From assembly GCA_045105075.1 (NCBI GenBank), contig JBGCDD010000035.1:40561-104560 (forward strand): a stretch of DNA of 64,000 bases, given 5' to 3'. Position 1 is the first letter of the stretch, and each line of letters starts with the position of its first letter. Under the pieces are notes generated by a model. That model did no database searches. It saw nothing but the letters and a program-made list of their open reading frames with translations, and had not been told where the DNA came from. Shown piece after piece: positions 27,148-34,786 of the stretch. The translations under genes were made by a program, and so were the position numbers. Source of the DNA: JBGCDD01 sp045105075 (GTDB lineage: Bacteria > Pseudomonadota > Alphaproteobacteria > Rhodobacterales > Rhodobacteraceae).

Positions 27148-27741
27148 ATGGTCAAGACCTCGCTGCCCACCAAAGACCGCCTGATCCGAAGCGCAGCCGA
27201 ACTCTTTCGCACCCGCGGCTACAGTGGCGTCGGCGTGTCGGAAATTCTGAGTGCGGCCAAAGCGCCCAAAGGCTCGCTTTATCATCACTTTCCAAACGGT
27301 AAATCCGACCTGGCCATAGCCGCCGCAACCTGGGCCTCGGATGGCATGTTGCGCGTCATCGCCGCCTCGTTTGAACCGGCAGCGAACTTTCAACAAGGCG
27401 AGACGACGTTCTACTTCAAGCTCGCAAAGCTGTTCGATCTGTCCGGGCAATGGGCCGGTTGTCCGGTGTCAGCCACATTGTTTGAGGGGCCCGAGAACGA
27501 ACAGTTCCGCGCGCACACCTGCCATCTGTTCGAAGGCTGGATCACAGAGGTGGCTCATCACAGCGAGCGGCTCGGCCAATCGCCCGACAGCGCGCATGCC
27601 CGCTCTGAGCGTCTATTCATGATGGTTCAGGGCGGGTGGTTGCTGGCCCGGGCACGCAAATCGTCGGATGTTTTGCGAGATCTGGCCCAGCCATTCGAAG
27701 ACGCCGGGGCCAACAGTGTCAGCCCCGGTGATCAATCGTAA
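27148..27741 (+). CDS. TetR/AcrR-family transcriptional regulator
   Basis: The 197-residue protein from MVKTSLPTKDRLIRSA has a TetR N-terminal helix-turn-helix (TRGYSGVGVSEILSAAKAPKGSLYHHFPNGKSDL) and a C-terminal ligand domain of the LmrA/YxaF-like type. The longer frame from 27007 runs through the operator and was rejected. No divergent or co-directional target gene is attached: upstream are the IS remnant and ffs, downstream a convergent gene. It probably regulates itself and distant genes; the ligand is unknown. Confidence 0.87.
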   Translation: MVKTSLPTKDRLIRSAAELFRTRGYSGVGVSEILSAAKAPKGSLYHHFPNGKSDLAIAAATWASDGMLRVIAASFEPAANFQQGETTFYFKLAKLFDLSGQWAGCPVSATLFEGPENEQFRAHTCHLFEGWITEVAHHSERLGQSPDSAHARSERLFMMVQGGWLLARARKSSDVLRDLAQPFEDAGANSVSPGDQS

Positions 27742-27742
27742 C

Positions 27743-28567
27743 CTAGCTGCGCTTGCGCCGACGCATCATGCCAATCGCGCCCAGAGCGCCAATCAACAAA
27801 ACACCGCCCGCAGGCAATGGAATCGGGTTTGGATTGACCGGAGGATCGTTGGGGTTGATGTTCACGCCGCCAATATTGGCCCCCGCAATCGCCATACCGC
27901 TGGCAAACTGCGAGTCGTTCCAGTTGGTGACCCCAAACTGCAATTGATAGTCACCTGCATCCGCGATCATAAAGTTCGACTCAACCCAGCCGGTGTGGCC
28001 GCACCCGGTTGCAAAACACCTGCCCGAATCGCTGCCAATGGCCGACCAATCAGTGGCATTTGGCACGATGTTGACCGAGCTTGGGGTCAGAGTGGCCTCG
28101 GGAACAGGCATTGAAAATCCAGGAACCGAGCTGCCGCCCGGCGTGGTGCGCGCGGTGAACAGCAATGCAACCTGCCCGCCCGCATCATCCAACAGCCGCG
28201 CCCAAGCATAGTCGGCAAAACCAGACCCATCGGACGTCAGATAGTTAAAGAAAAACTCCAGATTGTCGCCCGCAGCGGCGGTAAAGCTAGAGGTGGTCAT
28301 CGTCGACCCATTTTCCGCGTTGCCCGTGCCGCCAACGCCAGGCAACGCGCCTACGCCAGACAATCCATTGGTGGTCGAGACATAGGTGTATTCTCCGCTG
28401 GCCGTCGGTGCAGCCACAATATCACCGTCCGCAGTGCCCGACCCTGCATTGCCGTTAAAGGTCCAGCCCGTCGGCACATCGCCTTGAACCGTTGCGGCCA
28501 AAACCGGCGAGGCCAACGCCGTCGTGGCGGCCAAGACCGCACCCGTCAAAAGGTATTTAAGAGACAT
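27743..28567 (-). CDS. VPLPA-CTERM sorted surface protein
   Basis: From MSLKYLLTGAVLAATTALAS (28567) the product is 274 residues with a signal peptide cleaved near VLAATVQ. A beta-rich, Gly/Ser/Thr-rich middle follows, then the C-terminal sorting tail IPLPAGGVLLIGALGAIGMM and a basic RRRKRS end. This tripartite tail is the VPLPA-CTERM signal, a variant of PEP-CTERM processed by an exosortase in Rhodobacteraceae. It is likely an exported surface or matrix protein. GGGAG precedes the start. The AT-rich 150 bp upstream hold its promoter. Confidence 0.88.
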   Translation of the reverse strand: MSLKYLLTGAVLAATTALASPVLAATVQGDVPTGWTFNGNAGSGTADGDIVAAPTASGEYTYVSTTNGLSGVGALPGVGGTGNAENGSTMTTSSFTAAAGDNLEFFFNYLTSDGSGFADYAWARLLDDAGGQVALLFTARTTPGGSSVPGFSMPVPEATLTPSSVNIVPNATDWSAIGSDSGRCFATGCGHTGWVESNFMIADAGDYQLQFGVTNWNDSQFASGMAIAGANIGGVNINPNDPPVNPNPIPLPAGGVLLIGALGAIGMMRRRKRS

Positions 28568-28717
28568 ATTATTACTCCCTAACGATTTTTTCAAACAGAG
28601 ACACACCCAGAAATTTGGGCGATTCTCCGCCGAAATGGTAACCGAAAACGTTAATTTTCGTCAACAATACGCCTATTTTTATGATACTTTGTCGAATTTC
28701 GATCTAATTTCAGCACC

Positions 28718-29029
28718 TTAAAACCGCTCTGCCCGCAGCACCTGACAGTCTGTTACGCTAACAACGCCGATGTGGCGTTCAACCACTGAAAAGGCCGCGC
28801 TCAGGAGGTCATCCACACGGTCCGGGCGGATGATGCAAATGACCTGAACCATACCGTTCGCGCGGCTGACCTGTCCCGACCGGCTCCATTCGCCCGAACG
28901 CCCAGAACCGCCCAACACCGGCAAAATCGTAAATCCGGTCACGCCTGCTTTTTGGATGGCATCGGTCAGGCGGCGCTCCATCACGGCTTCAATGGTGATC
29001 TCAACCCGTTTGGCGTCGTGGGTTTCCAT
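28718..29029 (-). CDS. P-II-like regulatory protein (SbtB-type)
   Basis: The 103-residue protein from METHDAKRVEITIEAVM resembles the P-II-like proteins encoded beside SbtA transporters: a ferredoxin-like beta-alpha-beta fold with VTGFTILPVLGGSGRSGEW where the T-loop would be, and a C-terminal VVSVTDCQVLRAERF strand. It has no PII uridylylation motif. Its stop-to-start distance from the SbtA gene is negative or nil (the GGAGG for it lies in the last sbtA codons), so the two are co-translated. In cyanobacteria SbtB binds adenine nucleotides and gates SbtA. Confidence 0.82.
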   Translation of the reverse strand: METHDAKRVEITIEAVMERRLTDAIQKAGVTGFTILPVLGGSGRSGEWSRSGQVSRANGMVQVICIIRPDRVDDLLSAAFSVVERHIGVVSVTDCQVLRAERF

Positions 29030-29033
29030 AGGC

Positions 29034-30014
29034 TCAGCCTCCGGTGACAGCGCTGGCAACGGCCACATAAAGCGGCAGGCCCAGCGTCAGATTAAAGGGG
29101 AAGGTCACGCCCAAAGACAGCGTGAGGTAGACCGACGGGTTCGCCTCGGGCAGAGCCACACGCATCGCCGCCGGCACAGCGATGTAACTGGCCGAGGCCG
29201 ACAACACCATAAACAGCGCCACGCCGCCGGTGGACAGGCCCAGCAACAAGCCGGCGAGCAGCCCAAACGCACTGCCAATCAACGGCATCGCCATGCCAAA
29301 GGCCAGCACGCCAGGGCGCAATACGCCGCTGCCGCCACGCAAACCGCGCCCGGCCACCAGGCCCATGTCCAGCAGAAACAGACACAAGACGCCGGTGAAC
29401 GGCGCGACGATAAAGCTGTCGATCTTGGCCAGACCCTCTTGGCCGGTGATGCCGCCGATAAGAAACGCGCCAACCAGCAATACGATTGAGCCATTGAGCA
29501 GGATTTCGCGCCAAAGATCGGAATCCATGCGCCCCTCTGAGCCTCCGCCCCGGCTGATCAACCACAAAGCCGACAGGATTGCGGGTGCCTCCATCGCGGC
29601 CGCCACGGCGACCATATATCCTTCGTATTCAATGCCGCCATTTTGCAACATCGACGTACCGGCCACAAACGTGACAATTGAGATCGAGCCATAGTGGGCC
29701 GCCACCGCCGCCGCATCAATGCGACTGAGCCCGCTCATCACCCGCAACAATGCAAAAGCGATCAACGGCAGCAGCGCCGACAGAACCACACCCGCCAGCA
29801 AAGACAGGGCAAGTTTCAGATCGACCCCGTGGGCCGCCACGCTGACGCCACCTTTGAAACCGATGGCAAACAGCAAATAAATCGACAGCATTTTCGCCGC
29901 CGCCTCTGGGATCGACAAATCCGATCGCGCCAACGACGCCGCGACGCCCAGCGCAAAGCACAAGATCACTGGAGACAGCAGATTTGCGGCTGCCAAACTT
30001 AACACTTGCTCCAT
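29034..30014 (-). CDS. SbtA-type sodium-dependent bicarbonate transporter
   Basis: The 326-residue membrane protein has about ten helices arranged as an inverted repeat. Its family motifs are FKGGVSVAAHG, AHYGSISIVTFVAG in the first half and SASASYIAVPAAMRVALPEANPSVY in the second. These match the SbtA/DUF897 family, which imports bicarbonate with sodium. A start at MEQVLSLAAANL (30014) fits better than the ATG 24 bp upstream. The SbtB-like gene follows at once and a carbonic anhydrase lies 108 bp upstream on the same strand, so this looks like a bicarbonate supply unit. Substrate specificity is inferred by family. Confidence 0.85.
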   Translation of the reverse strand: MEQVLSLAAANLLSPVILCFALGVAASLARSDLSIPEAAAKMLSIYLLFAIGFKGGVSVAAHGVDLKLALSLLAGVVLSALLPLIAFALLRVMSGLSRIDAAAVAAHYGSISIVTFVAGTSMLQNGGIEYEGYMVAVAAAMEAPAILSALWLISRGGGSEGRMDSDLWREILLNGSIVLLVGAFLIGGITGQEGLAKIDSFIVAPFTGVLCLFLLDMGLVAGRGLRGGSGVLRPGVLAFGMAMPLIGSAFGLLAGLLLGLSTGGVALFMVLSASASYIAVPAAMRVALPEANPSVYLTLSLGVTFPFNLTLGLPLYVAVASAVTGG

Positions 30015-30121
30015 CAGACTCCCCGTCCTTGGCGACAAATCCCACGCTTTCGCGTCAGGAAACCTGCGCCGAACATCCCATTTCCTGAGTATTTAACTCA
30101 GTTTGTTGGATTTGTAAGAGT

Positions 30122-30772
30122 TCAAACCGAAATAAAACCACGCGAAACCGGGTCATAGCACTCCAGCCCACCCTCGCCGATGTCGGTCCACAACCCATGA
30201 ATGCTAAGCCCACCGTCGCCCACAGCAGAGGCAATGAACGGGAACGACATCAGATTGTCCATCGACACCACCACCGCATGTTTTTCCAATGCGCGGGCCT
30301 GGGATTGGGGGTCTGAAATTTCGGCCACCAGCGCGTATTTGGTGCGCAAAATATCCATCCAGCGCCCGACAAAACTGTCCTTGCGCTCAAGCTCGGGCGC
30401 GCTGCCTTTACACATGTCGATACAGCCCTGAACGCCGCCACATTGTGAGTGCCCCAAAACGATAATATGGGCGACTTTCAAGACGGTTACAGCATATTCG
30501 ACCGCAGCACTGGTGCCATGGTGGTCGCCGTCCGGCTCGTAGGGCGGCACCAGGTTTGCGATGTTGCGATGAATGAAAAACTCGCCCTGATCAGCGCCAA
30601 AAATCGATGTCACATGCACCCGGCTGTCACAGCACGAAATGACCATCGCACGTGGGCGCTGACCATCGCTGGCCAAACGGCGATACCAGACCTGGTTTTC
30701 GGCGTAAGACGTCGCTTTCCAACCGTGATAGCGCTGCACCAGATATCCGGGAAGGGGGCGGGCAAATTCCAT
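30122..30772 (-). CDS. Beta-class carbonic anhydrase
   Basis: The 216-residue enzyme interconverts CO2 and bicarbonate. Zinc ligands and the catalytic dyad are visible: Cys47, Asp49 and Arg51 in SCCDSRV, and His108 and Cys111 in LGHSQCGG. The GTSAAVEYAVTVL helix and HRNIANLVPP are also typical of the beta class. No signal peptide, so cytoplasmic. It lies just upstream of the SbtA/SbtB genes in the same orientation. Confidence 0.94.
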   Translation of the reverse strand: MEFARPLPGYLVQRYHGWKATSYAENQVWYRRLASDGQRPRAMVISCCDSRVHVTSIFGADQGEFFIHRNIANLVPPYEPDGDHHGTSAAVEYAVTVLKVAHIIVLGHSQCGGVQGCIDMCKGSAPELERKDSFVGRWMDILRTKYALVAEISDPQSQARALEKHAVVVSMDNLMSFPFIASAVGDGGLSIHGLWTDIGEGGLECYDPVSRGFISV

Positions 30773-30922
30773 GTTGTATTCCGTCTTGAGCTCAAACCAT
30801 TGCAGAGGAGTTAAACTGGATTGTTACAAAATTCGACCCATTAAGGTGCGCCGCAGCAACCTTTTGCAAACGCCTGAATTCCCATATTGCGCGTGCAGTG
30901 GGGTGCAGAATTCAGAATTGGG

Positions 30923-31312
30923 GTGACCGTGGTGGCCGAAGTTATTACCATAAAACCGTATGAAAAGATCCGCTTAAATCCGGAGCAGTTGCACGCCTTG
31001 TACGCGCAACTGGGGCATGTCGGGGCGGAAGATGTGGTATGCCGGGCGATCGAAGAACTGGCTGTCCGGCTGTCTCATTGCGAACGGCTTTGGCGCAGCA
31101 ACGATTTACCGGGCCTTCGCAAAAGCGCCCGTTCGCTGATCGCAATCGCCGATCAGGTCGGAATGACCGAACTGTCCAACGCCGCCCGCGCGGTGACATT
31201 TGCCGTGGACAGCAATGAAGAGGCGGCACAGGGCGCCACCTTGTTCCGCCTGATCCGGGTTGGTGAACGCTCGCTGATGGCGATTTGGGACTTGCAGGAT
31301 CTTTCCGTCTAA
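30923..31312 (+). CDS. Conserved-looking hypothetical protein, helical, possibly Hpt-like
   Basis: The frame gives 129 residues from a GTG at 30923 (a TTG at 30887 is an alternative; neither has a strong ribosome site). The product is almost entirely helical and begins VTVVAEVITIKPYEKIRL. The segment DLPGLRKSARSLIAIADQVGM recalls the helix of Hpt phosphotransfer or similar four-helix domains, but no clear phospho-accepting histidine motif is present. I do not recognise the family. It precedes the aminopeptidase gene. Confidence 0.6.
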   Translation: MTVVAEVITIKPYEKIRLNPEQLHALYAQLGHVGAEDVVCRAIEELAVRLSHCERLWRSNDLPGLRKSARSLIAIADQVGMTELSNAARAVTFAVDSNEEAAQGATLFRLIRVGERSLMAIWDLQDLSV

Positions 31313-31366
31313 GGGCTCTTGCGGCCACCGCGCTACGGGATAGGCTGTACACAATTGTCCGAACAC

Positions 31367-32758
31367 ATGAGTACCGATATGGCCCTGACCTTTGCCAAAC
31401 CTTCAACTGACGCTTTGCCGCTTCACATTGTCAACTTACCAAATCTTGAAAGCTGGCTCAAAGATCAGACACCCTCTGTCGCCGCATGGGTGCGCCAAAA
31501 CGGGTTCGAGGCCAAACAAGGGCAAACCTTGTTGGTGCCGGGCCAAGACGGCACAACGATGGCTCTGGCCGGGTTTGACACACCTGAAAACCGCGCGCGC
31601 GGGCGGTTCACGTTGGCCGCTGCCGCTGCAAAATTGCCAGAGGGAGTGTACCAGATCGCGTCTGGCCTGCCAGATGAGGTGGCGGAAACAGAGACCCTGG
31701 GCTGGCTGCTGGCTGAATACCGCTTTGACAGGTATCGCAAAAAGAACATCCGCCGCGTTGGGCTGGTGGCACCCGCCAACGTCAACGCCCCCCGGGTCGA
31801 AGCGATGGCCGCAGGCGAAGTGTTGCTGCGTGATCTGACCAACACGCCGACCGCCGATATGGGCCCGGACGATCTTGAACAGGCGGTGCGCGATCTCGGC
31901 AAGCTTCACAGCGCCGCGGTCACTTCGATCACCGGAGACGATTTGCTGACGCAAAACTTCCCGATGATTCACACGGTCGGGCGCGCTTCGGCGATCGCAC
32001 CTCGTTTGGTCGATCTGCGCTGGGGCGACACAGGCCCGACACTCACCTTGGTTGGCAAAGGCGTGTGCTTTGACACAGGCGGCCTGGATATCAAACCACG
32101 CTCAGGCATGGCGCTGATGAAAAAGGACATGGGCGGGGCAGCAAATGTGCTGGGCTTGGCACATATGATCATGGCGCTCAACCTGCCGCTGCGCCTGCGT
32201 GTGCTGATCCCGGCCGTGGAAAATGCGATTGCCGGCAATGCTTTCCGCCCCGGCGATATCCTGACATCGCGCAAGGGTCTGACAGTAGAAATCAACAATA
32301 CCGATGCCGAAGGTCGCTTGGTTCTAGCCGACGCACTGGCACTGGCCGCAGAAGAAAAACCCGATCTGATGATTTCTATGGCCACGCTGACCGGAGCCGC
32401 CCGGGTCGCCGTGGGTTCTGATATTGCGCCGTTTTTCACCGATGACGACGCTGGTGCGCTGACCCTTTCAGCGGCTGGTAACAAGGTCGAAGACCCAGTC
32501 TGGCGGCTGCCGTTCCACACGCCATACGAGGCCAAAATCGAACCCGTCATCGCAGATCTCGACAATGCGCCGTCGGAGGGATTTGCTGGCGACATCACGG
32601 CCGCCCTGTTCCTGCGCCGCTTCGCAGGGTCCGGGCGGTACATGCACTTCGACATTTACGGCTGGTCCTCGTTCAACATGCCCGCCCGGCCAAAAGGCGC
32701 CTGTGGTCAAGGGGGGCGCGCCATTCTCGCTGCACTGCCCGACTTGCTGAAGTTATGA
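31367..32758 (+). CDS. Leucyl aminopeptidase family (M17) metallopeptidase
   Basis: From MSTDMALTFAKPSTD the product is 463 residues. The M17 signature NTDAEGRLVLADALAL and the metal site GKGVCFDTGGLDIKP with KKDMGGAANVLG are intact, followed by FAGDITAALFL and HFDIYGWSS. The N-terminal domain is shorter than in E. coli PepA, as in the PepB-like group of alphaproteobacteria. It hydrolyses N-terminal residues in the cytoplasm. Its stop overlaps the ATG of the NlpC/P60 gene by 4 bp, indicating an operon. Confidence 0.92.
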   Translation: MSTDMALTFAKPSTDALPLHIVNLPNLESWLKDQTPSVAAWVRQNGFEAKQGQTLLVPGQDGTTMALAGFDTPENRARGRFTLAAAAAKLPEGVYQIASGLPDEVAETETLGWLLAEYRFDRYRKKNIRRVGLVAPANVNAPRVEAMAAGEVLLRDLTNTPTADMGPDDLEQAVRDLGKLHSAAVTSITGDDLLTQNFPMIHTVGRASAIAPRLVDLRWGDTGPTLTLVGKGVCFDTGGLDIKPRSGMALMKKDMGGAANVLGLAHMIMALNLPLRLRVLIPAVENAIAGNAFRPGDILTSRKGLTVEINNTDAEGRLVLADALALAAEEKPDLMISMATLTGAARVAVGSDIAPFFTDDDAGALTLSAAGNKVEDPVWRLPFHTPYEAKIEPVIADLDNAPSEGFAGDITAALFLRRFAGSGRYMHFDIYGWSSFNMPARPKGACGQGGRAILAALPDLLKL

Positions 32759-33582
32759 ACGACCCGCGCGAAACATTTGCCAACGGATCCGTGGCCCATG
32801 TCTCGCTCAAGGGCACCATCCAAGCCCAACGCTTCAGCCAAGGGACCTTGATGCGCGTCACCGTCCCGGTCGCCAATATCCACCGCCGTCCCGGCGCCAC
32901 CGCGCTCGAGCGGCAATTGCTCATGGGCGCGCCGTTCCGCGTGCTGGAAACCGCCAACACATGCAGCTTTGGACGCGCCGAAAACAGCGGGTATGTTGGC
33001 TATGTAAACCCAGACATGCTTGGCGCATGGCAAACCCCAACCCACCGCGTCACCGCGCGAACCACGCTGTTATTCGCTGCGCCCAACATGAAGCATCCAA
33101 ACCCAACACCTCTGCCCATGGGCGCAGAGCTGACAATTACATCGCAAGAGTCCGGTTTTTGTCGCACAGCTCAAGGCCACTTCATTCCGATCGCCCATCT
33201 CAGCCTTTTGAGTCAAACCGCAACTGATCCCGTTACCGTAGCAGAAACCTTGCTTGCCGCTCCCTACCTTTGGGGTGGCAATTCCGCATATGGCATCGAC
33301 TGCTCTGGATTGGTCCAATTTGCGCTGACCCAATGCGGTTTGCCTTGCCCTGGCGACAGCGATCAACAATGCCGCGCGCTCGGCACTGCCCTATCCGCGA
33401 ACGAAGCGCCCAAACGCGGCGACTTGATGTTTTGGAAAGGCCATGTGGCCTGGCTCGCCGACGCAGAAACCCTACTGCACGCCAATGCCCATCACATGGC
33501 CGTTGCCTATGAACCCCTCGCCACAGCCCTACCACGCATTGCCGCCCAAGGCACGCCACTCCTAGCGCACAAACGTCTTTAG
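32755..33582 (+). CDS. NlpC/P60 peptidase with SH3-like domains
   Basis: The 275-residue protein has two SH3-like regions (about residues 30-150, IHRRPGATALERQLLMGAPF and VTARTTLLFAAP). A C-terminal NlpC/P60 cysteine peptidase follows from about residue 160. The catalytic cysteine is in YGIDCSGLVQFAL, the histidine in KGHVAWLAD, and a further polar residue is in LLHANAHHM. The family cleaves D-Glu to diamino acid bonds in murein peptides. No signal peptide, so it may recycle peptides in the cytoplasm. That fits its overlap with the aminopeptidase gene. Confidence 0.9.
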   Translation: MNDPRETFANGSVAHVSLKGTIQAQRFSQGTLMRVTVPVANIHRRPGATALERQLLMGAPFRVLETANTCSFGRAENSGYVGYVNPDMLGAWQTPTHRVTARTTLLFAAPNMKHPNPTPLPMGAELTITSQESGFCRTAQGHFIPIAHLSLLSQTATDPVTVAETLLAAPYLWGGNSAYGIDCSGLVQFALTQCGLPCPGDSDQQCRALGTALSANEAPKRGDLMFWKGHVAWLADAETLLHANAHHMAVAYEPLATALPRIAAQGTPLLAHKRL

Positions 33583-33654
33583 CAACCGCTTTTCCTCTTG
33601 CTGAAAATATCCCCGCCGGAGGCTCCCAACCTCACCGCAGACCCATCCCCCAGA

Positions 33655-33984
33655 TCACTTCACAGCCCGGATCAACTTACGCTCTAAAACCCGCAGAACG
33701 GTTTTTAACTCACCACCGCGCTTCAGGATCTGCCCATCCATGCCAACAACCGAATAGAGCCCCTGACGCAATCGCAATTTCGGGCGTTTTTCGATCCGGT
33801 AAAGCGGCGTTTCAGCAGTGCGGCGAAAAACCGAAAACACCGCAACCTCGCGCAAACTGGAAATACCATAGTCACGCCACTCACCTGCGGCGACCATACG
33901 TCCATAAACCGCGAGGATCACAGACAATTCCCGCCGATCAAAAGCAACCTGTGGCGGGATGGGTTTGGAAGAATTCACTGTCAT
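33655..33984 (-). CDS. DUF2794 family protein
   Basis: From MTVNSSKPIPPQVAFDRREL (33984) the product is 109 residues with the DUF2794 pattern LSVILAVYGRMVAAGEWRDYGI, FSVFRRTAETPLYRIEK and a basic C-terminus. The family is widespread in alphaproteobacteria and has no known function. A longer frame to 34071 runs into paaX and was rejected. The 70 bp downstream carry a short GC-rich palindrome. Confidence 0.82.
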   Translation of the reverse strand: MTVNSSKPIPPQVAFDRRELSVILAVYGRMVAAGEWRDYGISSLREVAVFSVFRRTAETPLYRIEKRPKLRLRQGLYSVVGMDGQILKRGGELKTVLRVLERKLIRAVK

Positions 33985-34015
33985 ACCCCAAGACTTGCGC
34001 CAATCGCGCGCCAAA

Positions 34016-34777
34016 TCAAGCCCGCTGAGGGCCGCCAAATCGGTTGATACCGCTGGACGTCTGCGCCACATCCCCCAACCAGGCTTCAGCCAGAGGCGTC
34101 AAACGATGATAAACGTCCGCCACAGCTCGGCGCGGATCGCGCAGCGGCGCGTCGTCAGCCATCACCTCTTGCGGCAAATCGGGAAAGCGCAGCACAATGC
34201 GGCGCCATCTGTGCACCAGCAAGATCCGCGCCGCGGCAGCGTCCAATACACAGTCAAAACTCACCGGAACCGCAGCCAAATCCGCTGCCAGCGACGTCAA
34301 TGCCAAACGGTGCGCCGGGCTTAATAAATTGGCGCGATACTGCGGCGAAATCTGCGACAAGCGACCCGTCACACACAGATCTGCATCTCCGGCTAAGTCG
34401 CCTGCCGGACGCAAGTCAACCGCGCCCCCAGCCGTCACACTCAGCGCCCAGGATGTCACCGCCTGATCCCGCGGTGGCGCATAAATCCGCGCGCTCGCGG
34501 AGGCGAACTGCGCCACCCCATCCTCACTCAATCGATACAAGCTGCCGCGCCCAACCCGTTCGGAGTGCACCCAGCCATCGCGCCCCAGCCGGGACAATGC
34601 AGTACGCAATGTGCCCTGTTCGACACCGATGCGCCCCAGCAACTCACCCAGCCGCGCGGTGGAAATCTCACCACCTCGTTGCTGAACCAGATCGCCAAAC
34701 ACAGTCATCACAAGCGACCAGACCCGCAAACGGCCTTCACCGTGCAAGGATTTGATCAAAGGGGCCAGCGCATCCAT
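34016..34777 (-). CDS. paaX: Phenylacetate degradation repressor PaaX-like
   Basis: The 253-residue regulator has an N-terminal winged helix typical of PaaX (MTVFGDLVQQRGGEISTARLGELLGRIGVEQGTLRTALSRLGRDGWV) and a C-terminal PaaX-type domain (PAHRLALTSLAADLAAVPVSFDCVLDAAAARILLVHRWRRIVLRFPDLP). PaaX represses paa genes and is released by phenylacetyl-CoA. It lies 9 bp after paaZ on the same strand. Confidence 0.9.
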   Translation of the reverse strand: MDALAPLIKSLHGEGRLRVWSLVMTVFGDLVQQRGGEISTARLGELLGRIGVEQGTLRTALSRLGRDGWVHSERVGRGSLYRLSEDGVAQFASASARIYAPPRDQAVTSWALSVTAGGAVDLRPAGDLAGDADLCVTGRLSQISPQYRANLLSPAHRLALTSLAADLAAVPVSFDCVLDAAAARILLVHRWRRIVLRFPDLPQEVMADDAPLRDPRRAVADVYHRLTPLAEAWLGDVAQTSSGINRFGGPQRA

Positions 34778-34786
34778 GCGCCCGCC

